Source of the DNA: Gigaspora margarita
Taxonomy: Eukaryota > Glomeromycota > Glomeromycetes > Diversisporales > Gigasporaceae
Assembly (NCBI GenBank): GCA_009809945.1
Contig: WTPW01000443.1
Span: forward strand, 84,152 to 148,151
Reading direction: 5' to 3'
DNA: 64,000 bases
Shown here: positions 1 through 12,831 of the stretch, one piece after another
Layout: each line of letters opens with the position of its first letter
Position numbering within the stretch: the stretch's first letter is position 1
Position numbers and translations under genes: made by a program
The notes under the pieces: model-generated
The model's input: only the letters and a program-made list of their open reading frames with translations
Told to the model about the DNA's origin: nothing
The model's database searches: none

Positions 1-252
1 GTTGAACGTAAAAATTAAAAGTCAAATAATAAAAAGTACTCATATTTTGATGAAACTTTAAGCTTATGTGTAGTTGTGTCTTCCAAACAAGTCTACTTAA
101 GCGCTAATAATTTATTTACATAGTAAAATTTAGACTTTGCTATGTAACAACTATTAGCAACTGACCAAAAATTAATTATATCTAAAAATATCCCAGATTT
201 TTAAGTCCAAAATCGTCCAAAAAAGGTAGCTTATTTTCGGAAACATATGGTA
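1..252. mobile_element. Foldback TIR element (family FB1), right half, cut by window start
   Basis: This is the right arm of a palindromic non-autonomous element whose full copies lie at 4256-4810 and 33123-33651. It ends with the family terminus GGTAGCTTATTTTCGG followed by ATGGTA. The arm contains the shared internal blocks AACGTAAAAATTAAAAGTC and CATAGTAAAATTTAGACTT. No coding capacity is visible. The left arm lies outside the window. Confidence 0.75.
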
Positions 253-339
253 TATTTTTATATTTTAAACAAGTTTACTTAAATATAATGTAAGAATTAA
301 GAAATTTGTTTAAAATTTAAAAATATATTTATATTATTC

Positions 340-535
340 AAACTCAAACTAGTTTGCAAACTTCAAATCAAACTCAAATCAAACTTTGAATGAAATTTGG
401 GTTTGGTTTGAGTTTGATTATTTTTTATTTGAGTTTGGTTTGATTTCAAACTTTATAAAATTTATAGTTTGAGTTTGGTTTGATTTGGGGTTTGATCAAA
501 CTCAAATCAAACCCGGATTAAACTTCGGAACTCTA
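340..535. repeat. Degenerate minisatellite of TTTGAGTTTGGTTTGA units on both strands
   Basis: Units related to TTTGAGTTTGGTTTGA occur repeatedly, first as the complement (TCAAACTCAAA) and then directly, so the tract can also fold back. No ORF or TIR is evident. It may be the end of a decayed element. Confidence 0.7.
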
Positions 536-1072
536 CAACTTGGAACACTAGTCTGAAGCTGCCGTGACATGTGTTCAGGTATTTAGTTATAAATACCAGT
601 TTCTTCCTGCCTATTTTTTTTGATTGGCTGCATTTATATACAGGGCATTTGCAGTAGAAAGGGCTGATACTGGTTTATATATAATTTTGAAAAATCATGT
701 TTGTTTTGTTTGGACTGATCCAGGTTACTCAAAATTTTCATGATTTGATTGGTCAGTTGTATCAGGCAATCCCATGATCTATGAAACTCCAAAGAAATTT
801 TTTAAATAACTCAATTTTTTATTATACAAATCAATTTCTATTTATAATTGAAAAATGTAGCCCATGTCAAAATTTATCTGGATACAACAAAAACTCAATT
901 TTCATTTTTGGGCAGTATTGGCCCTTTCTATTGCAAAGGCCCCATATGATCTTCAACCTACAATTACTGCTCTTTTTCAGGGTGTACTTGCATGATCAAC
1001 AGTGGTCTGAGTGGCGTGGCTGTGTGGCTGCTTCCCTTTTTGATCACATGATTATCATTACTCCTCATGATA

Positions 1073-1915
1073 GCAGAAAGTCTATGGACACATGCAAATC
1101 ACGTGATATTTCATCTTATGGACACATACCAAAAAATTTTTTGATTTTAAAAAGTGATCTGGCAAGACTTTTGTACAAAGTTAACCTCTTTGACCATTCT
1201 AATAAAACTTGTTCTCCTGGTCTTTCCAGTTCTAATAGTGGAAGATTATTAAAATCTATCTAGTAGAACCAAAAATATGACCTTTAGAAATTAGGCAACA
1301 TTCTAAAGATTATATAAAAATGGCACATAAATTTCAGAAGACTATATCTCCAGTTATATTGAACTAATTTTAATAATATTACCACTATTGAACCAAAAAA
1401 ATAAGATAACCAAGTTTACTTCGAATGATATAAGAGTTGACTTAGTTTGAAAGTTTTTTGGGCCATCTTTTCTTATTTTTTTTTTCTTTTTTTAAAATTT
1501 AAAGTGATTCAACTGAGCTTCTATAATAGGTTAATCACCTTTATTGTTCTAACAAAACTTGTTCTCCTGGTCTTTTTGGTTTCAATAATGGTAATAATAT
1601 TAAAAATCAACTCAGTAGAATCGGATATATAACCTCATAAAATTTATGCGACGCTTTTATATATTCTTTAGAATGTTGCTCAATTACAAAGATCATATCT
1701 CCAGTTCTACTAGGCAAATTTTAATTCTCACCACCATTAGAACTGTAAAAACCAGGAAATAAGCTTTATTAGAATGATTAAAGAGGTTAACTTAGTATAA
1801 AAGTCTTGCCAGATCACTTTTAAAATCAAAAAATTATTATTTTGGTACGTGTCCATAAGATGAAATATTACATGATCTGTACATGTCTGTAGACTTTCCA
1901 GTATGATAGACCTGA
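1073..1915. repeat. Long inverted repeat (about 260-bp arms) with an internal partial third copy
   Basis: The left arm (about 1073-1340) and right arm (about 1650-1915) are inverted copies; both carry the block GATCTGGCAAGACTTTT on opposite strands. The spacer at about 1540-1630 holds a third, direct partial copy with AAAACTTGTTCTCCTGGTC. The short ORFs over the arms follow the repeat and are not supported as genes. It is probably a foldback-type element with unresolved outer ends. The flanks 540-1072 and 1916-2265 show no gene. Confidence 0.7.
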
Positions 1916-2265
1916 GGTACAATCACATGACATTTTGCCAATTAGCTTGTTTGTTTGTTCAACCTGAATCAGCCCGATGACGAAAAAAAGGAAGAAAAGT
2001 AAAAAAACAAAAAAATACAAGAAACAAGTGTCTAAACCTACCTTGGGCATATACAAAAAATGTTAGAAAGGCAATTTTACTATATTACTTGCCCTCACCC
2101 TAATGTCTAACTAAACCTTACTCTAACATTAATTAAAAGTCAAAATTATATGACTGCACTATTTTAAATGATCCTCTTATTTGGGATGTTTCTGCCTGTA
2201 GAATTCAGCTTAGCATGATGAGTTAGCAATTGTTACTCTATATGTACCATATTGTTATGAAATAA

Positions 2266-4255
2266 TAGGCATGGCCGTTATTTAGAGGTTTGGCCTGAAT
2301 TAAGCTTAATTTAGGCTGAAATTTGTAATTTCACCCCTGCGCGTTATTTCGCAACAAAACGGTAATCAAATTTAAAGTATCAATTTACTATTCTAGGTTT
2401 AATTATTAAAATTATTAACAGTTACATAATTTACATGTTAGTTACATGATTTGTCTCATAGATCACTGGGGTAAAATTTTTAATATGAATTTGAGTGATT
2501 GACATGCCTATTTTTAATAGTAAATTGTATAAATTGCAATAGTAGGCTTTTTTAATCACCATTTTCAGGGGTTTCATAAAAGGAAACTGCACTTACAAGA
2601 CTAGATACAATTACTTAACTATACAAATACTTTATTGATTTGTAGCTTTAACCAAGAAAAAAATAAAGCCAAGAAAGACCATTCCCTCAAATATAGGCTT
2701 TCGTTCTATTTTATATAGTACTTGCAATGTGACCAAACCTTCTTGCTTTGAAACTTTTAAGTAAAAATACACATACTCAGTTGAGATTATGTGTTTTAAG
2801 GAATGTTAAAAGAATTCAGAACTATTATTGTTTCAGTTTGTTCACACCCAAATCTCAACTAATAATAATAGATCTATTTGTTATTAATAATATACAATAT
2901 TAGGGTAGCTGTGCAATGCAGTAGTGCTAAAACCAGGAACATTATATAAGTACATCTTGTTCTATTTTTATTCAAATGAAGGCATTTATTCATTTCTAAT
3001 TATTTTTATTCTGATTACTTTTTGACAAAAAAAAATTTGCCAAAAATAGGTTCAGAGAAGTAATTTCTATTATTTCATTTCTTCTTGCATTACATCCCAA
3101 CAATCAGCAGTCTTACTTAAATAAAATAAGTATAAGATCCAATGAAGGCATTTATTCATTCAATTATTTTTGTATCTTGTGGAAAATAAAATAAGAGAAA
3201 AAAGCATTTGACAAGAAATGATCATTTTTAATTGAAGAAAAATTCATTTTTAAAATTTTAAATCCTATTCTTTAACAAGATTCATTGGGGTGTTATATTG
3301 ACTAGTTATGATCAGATTTTATCAAAAAATTAAAATAATTAATCAAATGTAATTTTACTTTACTTAATTATAATAAAAGCACAAATTCTAAAGGTATCAT
3401 ATAAATATTGCACTTATTTTTCCAATTATTTTTATTAAAAGCTATTTGTTAGAACTGTTCAAAGTGACTACATTTTATTTTTTACTAGACTTCTAATTAA
3501 GTTTTGAATTATGTTTAGAATAATTATTTTCATCCTAATTAATGAATTTTCAAGTATTCTTTGAAGTGAATGTTCAAAACCCACATATTAATAAAAAAAT
3601 AAACCCGTAACTTTATTCTTTGACTTTATATAAATTACTGGTAAAAATTTTAAGGCGATTGCACACCTATATAATCATTTGATACGTTTTAAAGTGGGTC
3701 TTGTTGTAAATATAAACATTAATCTATAATAAAATAAAAATTTGTATTAGCATATAATTTATACTAGCAAAACACTTTGCAATAACATTAAATTATTTAA
3801 ATTTTTGTGATTACTTTGGAATTAAAGGAAGAAAACAATTGCAGAGACCCTATGCAAGAACATTATGCTAACTTTATTAATCTACTTATATTAGATATTT
3901 TCCCAAATTATTTCATTTGGTTTGTAAGTCTAAAGGTCAAGTTCTACTTCACACTGTGCAGTATGCTGTCATTTCAAAAACTCTATTAAAACAATATATA
4001 TAAATAAGCAAATTATATAAAAAAATGTCTAATTAATATGATCCACTTATTCATAAAACAGTTTTTTCCAATGTTTATAATTACTTTTATAATGCACCAG
4101 CTATTTATGGATGCATTATGGCGAAAGCTCTCACTTTGGGCATATATAACGATCTACTTTTTATACCAGGTATTTGCAAACTAAAAAAAGATCAAGTGAA
4201 AGAAAGCAAAACAATTTCAAACTTTTGAAGCCATATTACTTTATACAGAACAACT
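2266..4255. other. Gene-free AT-rich stretch with decayed repeat pieces
   Basis: No coding region is supported. At 2266-2364 there is a diverged copy of the small MITE better preserved at 14528-14646; it shares GAATTAAGCTTAATTTAGGC and the GCGCGTTATTTCGC end. At about 2510-2700 a block shares AGTAGGC, TTTAATCA and TTTTCAG...GTTTCATAAAA landmarks with 18650-18800, so this is a dispersed repeat of unknown class. The rest is low-complexity AT sequence. Confidence 0.5.
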
Positions 4256-4810
4256 TACCGTAGGTTCCCGAAAATAAGCTACCATTTTTTTGCGATTTTA
4301 AGTAAAAAAAACGGGGGGTAGCTTATTTTCGGGTGAAAGAGGTTTTTAGCGATCGTAAGTAGTCTTTACATAGTAAAGTCCAAATTTTACTAGGTAAATC
4401 GATCAAAATCGCTTAAGTAAACTTATTAAGAAGATCAAAATGCATATACTACAAAATTTTCATGCGAATCGGAGAACTTTTTATTATTTGAGTTTTAATT
4501 TTTACGTTCGTCGTATATATTTCTTAAAAATTTTTAATTTTTCCGTCGAACGTAAAAATTAAAACTCAATTAATAAAAAGTTCTTCTATTTGCATGAAAA
4601 TTTCAGAGTATATGCGTTTTGATCTCCTGATTAAGTTTACTTAAGCGATTATGAACGATTTGCATAGTAAAATTTAGCCTTTACTATGTAGCGATCATCA
4701 TCGATCATGGGGGTAGCTTATTTTCGGGTGAAAGAGGTTTTTACGTTTTTGGAATTAAACAGGGGGGGTAGCTTATTTTCGGGGTAGCTTATTTTCGGGA
4801 ATATACGGTA
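4256..4810. mobile_element. Foldback TIR element FB1, full copy
   Basis: The ends are inverted: TACCGTAGGTTCCCGAAAAT at the left and the complement of TACCGTATATTCCCGAAAAT at the right, both continuing into AAGCTACC. TA at each end is consistent with a TA target site. The two arms, each about 230 bp, fold around a centre near 4545 (CGTCGAACG). Internal landmarks are shared with copies at 1-252, 31848-32340, 33123-33651 and 63915-64000. There is no ORF. Near the right end the terminal GGTAGCTTATTTTCGGG motif occurs three times, at about 4712, 4768 and 4785, suggesting nested or slipped ends. Confidence 0.8.
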
Positions 4811-5025
4811 TTTATTATATTTTTTATATTTTCTGATTCGTAAAAACTTAGCTACAGGTTTGTCTTAAGAAGCTTTGTGTTTAAACAAAGGTGACAGGTA
4901 AAATTTTCAAAAATGTAAATTTGTCAATTTGTATAATTTATAAAAATCATATAATAAAATTTTGGATGTAACAAATTGTGTCATGTTTAGAAAGTATCAA
5001 AGCTGCTGGTATAAAATTACATGTT

Positions 5026-5288
5026 TATAGGATCTTTGCTAGAAAATTACCTTTTGACATTTTTTGATCAGGCTGATTCAGACAAACTTAAGCAAGCATA
5101 CCAGTTTTATTTGTATGCAAATCATTATTTGACTTTAATAATTCAAAAATCTGTTTAATAAACTATTGAATCAATAAAGGCAAAAGATAATTTACATTTA
5201 TATAAGAACTGGCATGTTGCTCTAAATTTGTCTGAAATTATCTAATCAAAAAATGTCAAAGGGTGATTTTTCTAGCAAAGATCCCATA
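5026..5288. mobile_element. MITE with TA-flanked TIRs (TATAGGATCTTTGCTAGAAA)
   Basis: The left end TATAGGATCTTTGCTAGAAA matches the complement of the right end (TTTCTAGCAAAGATCCCATA). Homology between arms continues over about 60 bp (GACATTTTTTGATCAG against CTAATCAAAAAATGTC). It is noncoding, 263 bp including the TA sites. The TA target suggests the Tc1/mariner superfamily. Confidence 0.75.
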
Positions 5289-6002
5289 TGTATAAGACTG
5301 TGATGGATTCAAAAAGTTTGTAATAGAATAAGTTAGACAATACTCCAGACATTTCACAATGCAAAATTATTACTCCTTATCTTGAATACTTACCAAAAGA
5401 CATTTTAATTATATTCAAATATAATCAAATTTACCCTTCAGAAATTGGACAATTGGCCATAAAGGTAGCAATGATATTAGCAGGAAGGCTTTAAAACTGC
5501 AAAAATATGAAAAATAGCCATCTAAGCTATCTTAACTAGATGTTGGAACCGGTTTTAAAAATTCAGGTTTATCACATCAAAATTCGGGTTACATATCAAA
5601 TAATTTATAAGGTGCCAGACTTTAAATAACTTCCAAATTAGGAATAATTTTATCTGAAAATTATAAAAATTTTAGAATAGTATGAAATCTAAGTTGTGAA
5701 ATAGTGAAATCTGCTTTGTAGATCAGGTTAGGGTGAAATCTGTGTTTATTATATTTTTGATTACCGGTATATAAAAGCAGATTTCACTCTAATATGATGA
5801 TTATAGCAGGTTTCATTATTTTACAATACAGGTTTTACCCTTATCAACTTATAAATGCTATAATGATAATAGAGTAACATATTGAAAATAAATATTTCTC
5901 AAATTATCAACCTCAATAAAGTATAAAAAATCTAAAGTTCTCAATGTCTTTATATCACAAAAAAAATGTACTTAATAGTATTTATTCCTGTGCAATCATT
6001 AC

Positions 6003-6819
6003 CTGTGATAGTAAATGATCTGATCATTTGAAATTTTTCAAAAGTCCTTAAATGACCCTGAAATAACTGATTATCACAATTTTGAATCATTTAGAAATGA
6101 CCCATGACCAAATAACCATAGTCATTTAGAAATAATAGAGATTATTTGAGGGTCATTTAGCCATTGTGCCATCATTCATATAGAGCTTGTATCCCATATC
6201 TAATATTTTTTACATAGAAATTTTAATTGCATAATGGTAATGCATATGTATAGGTTCAAAATAAGCTGGGTTGGGCTAGGTGTTTGTAGGCTTGGGCCCA
6301 AAGTTTATATGCCCAGTTCAATCTAGAAATGGTAAATAACTCAATAGTTTTATCAAAATTTAAATGACTCCAAGCTATTAATTTAATGACTCCAAGCTAT
6401 TAAATCATAACAAGATTATTTTGATTATTAAGTTCATTTAGGTCATTAGTGTATAAAATAATATTATTGGTCAAATTGCTTGTATAAAAAGTTATCAAAA
6501 TTTATTACTTCCCTTATCAATAATCTTAGCTATATAGTAAAGTCCCAAATTTTACTAAGTCAATTAATCTTTATGTCTTAAGTAAGGTGTTTGAAATATG
6601 CAATTTATTTATTTCAAATTTTACTTAAGACATAAATATTTAATTGACTTATAGATACAATTATTAATTATTTTTTAGACGGCCAATTCTGACTGGCTAA
6701 AGAGCATTAGAATATAAACCAACATATGTTAAATGACCTTCTAGGTCATTTGAGCCTTGAAATAACCCAATGACTAGTCATTTGTTATTTGGGTCATTTC
6801 AGGTCATTTACTATCACTG
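6003..6819. mobile_element. hAT-like non-autonomous element, 817 bp
   Basis: The TIR CTGTGATAGTAAATGAtCTG on the left pairs with CAGTGATAGTAAATGACCTG (complement) on the right. The flanks ATCATTAC (left) and ATTGTTAC (right) look like an 8-bp target-site duplication with two substitutions. Copies of a GGTCATTT-type subterminal motif recur at both ends, as is common in hAT elements. A second small palindrome with TAAGTAAGGTGTTTGAAATA sits inside at about 6530-6660. There is no coding sequence. Confidence 0.7.
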
Positions 6820-7545
6820 ATTGTTACTCTATATATAATTGAATTTCTGTTATTAATTGTGTAATATTAGTCATATTTGCATGTAAACAAAATCTTACAT
6901 TTGATTGGGCATTAAAAATCATTGATTTCATATGCTAATGCATTGTGCTAGTGTCAAAGTAGAGAACAGTTTGCGGTATGTACTTGTATGAAAATAAAAA
7001 TGAAATAATCAAACAATCAGTATCTTGTGCATATGATGCATGTGCCTATGTGTAGATCAGAGTTGTCACATTTACTATGTTTGTTCTGTTGGCCTCTAAT
7101 TCTATTCATTTTTTTCAATTTTCTATTGTAAATTTTTAGTATTAAATTTTACTAATTAAATATAAAAATATTTTAAATTTATTACTTTACTAATGGTCTA
7201 ACTATATATATTTAAATAATTGCAAATTATTAATAAAAAAATTTTTTAATATAAAGACAAAAAATCAAGCTTTTGTTTTATTGTTCTATTTGCCAACACT
7301 GGTGTTGATCAATGAAAGATCAATTATGCACAGTCAGTATCACTCAATAGTATACCAAAGTAAGGTAACCAATATGCAATTTTGTGGCCTTGAAGGAATG
7401 TGCAAAAAGGTACAAAGAGCTATAAAGGATCAAAGAATAAACTTATTGGCAACCCCTTTGTCTTGGTAATAAATAAAATCAATTGAATATGTAAAATACT
7501 TGCACTTAATCTTGTAATTGAGATCAGTTGTCATCAGCAAAATTT

Positions 7546-7669
7546 ATATATAGATATACATCGATTACTAACCAAGTGGATATATATTAATTATAATCAC
7601 CCATGCTGGGTCTCATTGATAGTGATTATAATTGATACATATCCATGATAGTTAATAATCAATATATAA
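7546..7669. mobile_element. Small foldback MITE
   Basis: The arms TATACATCGATTACTAAC...AATTATAATCAC and GTGATTATAATTGATACATA...AATCAATATATA are inverted and imperfect, separated by a short loop around CCCATGCTGGGTCTC. A related left end (ATATACATCGATTACTAACT) occurs near 37796. Confidence 0.6.
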
Positions 7670-9131
7670 CCAATATAAAAGCAATCAATATTTTGATAAT
7701 AAAAAATATATAATTTATTAAAAAAATTTGATTTTAAAACATTTTAATTTATTAAAAAACTTTATATATTTTATATATTACATAATTACTATATAATCCT
7801 ATAATTACTTAATATAAAGTTTTTAAGTAGTAATCTGCAGTTAAAAGGTCAAAAGTTCATAGTAAAAATCAGCAGAGCTTTACTAATTGCCTTATATAAA
7901 AGTGGAATGCTGTACATTTCTGATCATAATAAAAAACCTATAGTAAACAATCAATAAATACTCATATCTGTCATATATTAATGCGATTTTAATGATTTAA
8001 CTATCATTGGAATCAGAAAATTGGGTTCTGCAAAGTTTAATCAGAAATTATAAAAGGTTTGCTTAGTAAAAAAATACTTTTATATATAGAAAAGCCCCAG
8101 TCACACATTATAGAAATTTACTATTAAATATCTGCTGAGATTTATTATAAAATGTTGATATAATAATGTAATAATAATCGTGTCACATAACGTCCTCAGA
8201 TAACTGCGGGTTTAAAAAAAAAAGAAAAAAAAATTTGGTTACGAATTTAAATATAGTATTAAATGTTATAAAATAAATAAAAAAAAATTTATTCGTTAAT
8301 AAAATAAAATTTATTTATTATAATTTTACGCTTTGGACTTAAATCGGTTCCCGTACTAATTTAGACACGCGTGCGGACAGACATGAAACTTCAAACTTAC
8401 GTTTCTGATAAATTTTTTAATTATCAAAATAGTAACATTTAATGCATCAATAACGTAATTTTGGTATCACCTTGACTAACATTAAATGTCAGCTACGCTC
8501 CGGATAATAAATAAGCTTACAAATTAAAATAAATAAAGTTTGCGAAGCACTGATTTCAATCATTAGTTTAATTCGAAATCAGAAACCCTGAGCATTAGGT
8601 TTGAATCACCCTATTGAGATTTGCTCAAGTGTCATCGAAAATTAGCAAATAACGGAAATAATTAAGAACATCAGCTCGACTATATCAATTACTTATTTAA
8701 ATATTTACTGTAGCAATTTTCGTATATTATAATGCATTTTGTCATTTGAAATGTGTATATTTCCTGTTTTTTTTTTTTCTTTTTTAGTTTAATAATACTG
8801 TATTTATTTGCAAAATATAAAAAAAAATAAATAAAGTAAGATAAAATAAAAAACAATGATAATAATACGTGGTGTCTATTATGAATATTCATAATATGAA
8901 ACAGTTTGAACAAGATATATAGTTACAAGTATATCTCTATTTACTATAATAGCTATAAGGTTTATTAAGCCTAATTTATGAAAGTCACATATTGATTATA
9001 ACTTACGTCAATTGAAAAATGATAATGATGCGTGACATACAAATTTTAAACCAAAAATAACCACGTATCAAAATATAAATTAAATTGCTATAACTAAATT
9101 TTCGTCAATCAATTAATTTCTATAAGAAATA
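7670..9131. other. Gene-free AT-rich stretch
   Basis: I see no coding region, TIR or RNA gene. Homopolymer and AT tracts dominate (poly-A near 8215 and poly-T near 8765). The one short minus-strand ORF here encodes a Lys-run peptide across a poly-T tract and is not credible. Confidence 0.5.
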
Positions 9132-10833
9132 TTATTTGTTCTCAGAACTTTTAATTGATCCTTTTAGATCCTTAATATCATTCTTGATTTGTTTAAGTGT
9201 GTTTAGTTCTTTAGTAACCCCTCAATTTGATTAGACAGACCTTTAACATCTTCCTATCCCTTCATTAACATCCTCAAGATTTTTAATAATTAGTTTAAAA
9301 GAAGGCTGATCTTAAAGGAGTAGAAGAGCTTCAATAAGGGCCTTTGAAATATAAGGTTCTCTGCTACCTGCCATTTACCGATTATGATATCACTTATATA
9401 CTCACAAAGTTTAACTGTGTTGTATTCACAAAAACTTTAATAAAGATGTAAAAATATTTAACAGTTAAGTAGTAGGAATAAGGTTTTGTTTTGCATGTGA
9501 TTAAGTAACTTACATAACAAACGGAAACCAATTTTCTTTTCTTCGTCGATGTGGTAACATATATAATAACCCAATTTCTTCTAATATCTTATAAATATGA
9601 TTACAAATCTTAAAATTATGTATAAATTATAAATATAAATTGTAATAATTTATAAAATTATACCTCAGCTTTTAGATTTAAAAATGACACACTCTTTTTT
9701 AGTTTCATTTATTTCATTATTCAGTAACCCGATAAACAAATTCATTAAGTAAATAGTTGCTACAAAAGAAAATATTATCACTAAAATAAGCAAAGGGGAT
9801 TATTATTTAAATTCCATTGAGAAATTGATGTCATATCTCCTATTATAATGTACACATATTAGAAGTTGGTATATTAATATACATAAAAAAATTTGCGATT
9901 TATCTCCACTGCTGATACATAGTAAATGGTTTTTATAAAAAAGAAAATAATTTGAATTATCAGTTAGCATAAGATAAACAGCCAAAATTGCTGAGCCCAT
10001 CATCATAAACATGTTTGTAATCTCAATAGGAGGTTCAATAAGTGAAGAATTTTTTTCAATTGTACCAGAGTTATAAGTTGTAGCCAAATTCCATAAATCA
10101 TTTGGATCAGTGGAATAGCTTGGATAATCTAAAGATACATTGATAGAAGAGCGAATAAAAGGTGCAATGAATGTGCGAAGGCAAATACGATAAGCCATAA
10201 GATTATCAAAAACGAAAATGCCCTTTGTGCTACTCCAATTATCATAGAGAAGTAAATACCAGTAAATTCAATCGCACGAAAAATAAAAGAAATTTGATTT
10301 CTAATAATAAAATAGAAAAGGTCGCCATTTCTGTTGGCATGACATTGTTTTGAAGCCATATAATAGATGATATCATTGGCAATAAATATGCACCTAAATC
10401 TTTGTTTATGAAATAAAATAAAAAGAAAAAGAAATATATATATATATATATATAATATATATTAATACTGTAATAATAATAAAAAAATTAAACTATATAT
10501 TAAAATTCATATTACCGAATAAATTCCATACACTTGATATATAGGTGGATGGTGAGAAAATAAATTGGCGTAATTCAAAAAATAAATGCAAAAACCCGAG
10601 ACAAATAGTTATATTTAAAAGTATAAAATAGACTAGTCGGGGAAGTAATTTTGTAATATGACGCAGAAATTGTGAAACTAAGAAGAAAAGCTGTATAAAT
10701 TGCCCAAATTGTTAAGTAATATTTTCTTCATATGTATTCCATTTAAATTTAATTAGTGCTTCTCCATTAAAATATCTATAAAACTCTTTATTTATCGATG
10801 CAGGCTTATGTGAAAATGTAAAAGGATTGAAAC

Positions 10834-12039
10834 TAGGGATGGGTTCGGTCAGCTAGGTCAGCTATCGGTCAGCTATCATCGACTATTGACTAGTAGCCGG
10901 CTATAGCCGATAAATTACTTGATTTATTCCACGGGTCTTATGTAACAACCCGTGTTTTTTACGTTTGGTTATTGCACGGGATTGTACGTCAGACACCGTG
11001 GAATAATATTGTTATTGTATGGGTATATGAATAACCGTGGCCGAAGGCCACGGTTATTCACTACATACCCATACAATAATAATCATCAATTTCTTAATCA
11101 ATTTTTCAATCAAACGCATAAAAACAAGTGCCAATTAATTATATATTTACATGTTATACAGTTTTACATATTAGAGTACCCTAGCTATAGCGAATCAAAA
11201 TAATCAAAATATTGAAGATCCGATCTACAATCTAATCCTGGTCAAATTTGTAGATCTTTGGCCTATTTAAAACTCATCCTCATAGGCCAAACGATCTGCA
11301 AATTTGACCAGTATTAGATTGTTTTGAAAATGGTAGATCGGCCCATACGAAATTTTGAAGATTCTCTGTAACTACTCGATTAACTTCAGTAGATTTTTTT
11401 ATTTTAATTCTAAACTTTTGTAGAATTAAAATAAAAAAAATTGTTATCGAAATTGATAGATGGTTGTTGAGAAATCTTCACTAAGCTTTTAAAAAACATT
11501 CGAATTTTACAAAAATCGGTAAATTTTCTTTTGTTTTTAACTTCAAACAAAGATTTCTAAAGAACCATTGATTCAATTCGATGGAATTTTTTTTATTTTA
11601 ATTCTGTAAGTTTATAGGATTAAAAATAAAATTATTAAAATTGGGTACATTTTGCAAACCGTGATTATTTATTATCGAAATTCTGTATTCTTGCAAATCA
11701 TCTACAAAAAATTGCTCGATTGTTAGATAATAGGTAGCTGTGATTTCATTATTAAGATTTTGAGTAAGTTCAGCCTAGATTTTTGATCGTCGCTCTTAGC
11801 CAATCAAAATCGAGAATTTGATGTGACGTGACAGCTAGGGTATTCTTGCAATAATTCTATATAATTTGTACACTTCGTGCTGAATTAAGCAATAATTATG
11901 ATTTATCAGCCAGGAAATAAAAAATTTGGGATCGGCTAGCCGGTCAGCTAAGCCGCTATAGTACTGCTATAGTCAACTACATCGACTACGGCTATAGCCG
12001 ATCGGCTAGCCGACTACTAGCTGACCGAACCCATCCCTA
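10834..12039. mobile_element. hAT-like non-autonomous element (1206 bp) inside the channel pseudogene
   Basis: The termini are TAGGGATGGGTTCGGTCAGC on the left and its exact inverse complement on the right. The element is flanked by a perfect 8-bp TSD, ATTGAAAC (10826-10833 and 12040-12047). TSD length and the TAGGGATG start are hAT hallmarks. Subterminal GCTAGCCGATCGGCTA-like and CGGTCAGCTA motifs repeat near both ends. The interior has a strong hairpin at about 11015-11072 (arms ATAACCGTGGCC/GGCCACGGTTAT) and an inverted repeat at about 11216-11340 built on ATCTACAATCTAAT. No transposase remains. Confidence 0.9.
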
Positions 12040-12431
12040 ATTGAAACTATGTTTCAATAATTCTCCCAAAAATCATATTTTTTCGGGTAAGAAACTAAAT
12101 TTGGTAGAGGAGTTTAAATATTATTGAATTACGACTTATGCTATAAAAATCTATAAATGTCTTTACAATTTTATCTCGAAAAAGATGATGATTTTTTTTG
12201 AAACTAATCCAATAATCCCAGAAAATAGAAGTTAAAATATCAATAAATGATGTGTTATATAAATGATAATATTGTCCATATTTTGAAAGGTGTGAAGAAG
12301 TGGATTTTAGATTTACGATAGTAGAAGGAATTACAAATTCTACCAAAGATAAAGCACTTATCATAAATGCAGAATGATTTTCTGAAATTCATTGAAGTTT
12401 TCAAAAATAATACTTAACAATTATATGTAAC

Positions 12432-12831
12432 TGTCGCGGTGCTATGCGGTACCCATGTGATTAATGACCGGGTACTCACGTGGTGATGAGAGTAATCGTG
12501 ATTCATTAGAAATTAGTATAATGATAGCATGAGCGATGAGTATAGTATGCATAAAGAAATATGTAGTGATATAAGAGTCAAAGTCGTATGACCGATTTAT
12601 GATGTAAATAGTAAGAGTCAAAGAATGTATATAAGCGAAGCGAAAATAATAAAGATCAGGGAGCTTCTCTTCTGATAATAATATAACTTTGTGTTAACGA
12701 TCATAAATCTCTTAGTGAATAAACTTATCTGTGTGTATATTGTCGGTGGTAGTACCTGAACGATTATCAGTCGTCGTACTGCCAAGCGAGTGAAATTAGC
12801 AAAACCCCTCGAATACAATGACTACGTGACA
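12432..12831 (+). mobile_element. Solo LTR, 400 bp, with 5-bp TSD GTAAC
   Basis: The sequence begins TGTCGCGGTG and ends CTACGTGACA (TG...CA) and is flanked by GTAAC on both sides (12427-12431 and 12832-12836). It carries a TATA-like TGTATATAAGCG near 12627 and AATAAT/AATAAA-like signals just downstream, giving a + strand orientation. No internal retrotransposon sequence adjoins it, so it is most simply a solo LTR left by recombination between two LTRs. It interrupts the exon 3 homology of the channel pseudogene; removing one TSD copy restores collinearity with the intact paralogue. Superfamily (Ty1 or Ty3) cannot be told from the LTR alone. Confidence 0.88.

Noticed and set aside
781..1263. 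160-codon + strand ORF
   Set aside because: It lies across the left arm of a long inverted repeat, shows no domain, and the mirrored arm gives short ORFs on the other strand. It is explained by the repeat.
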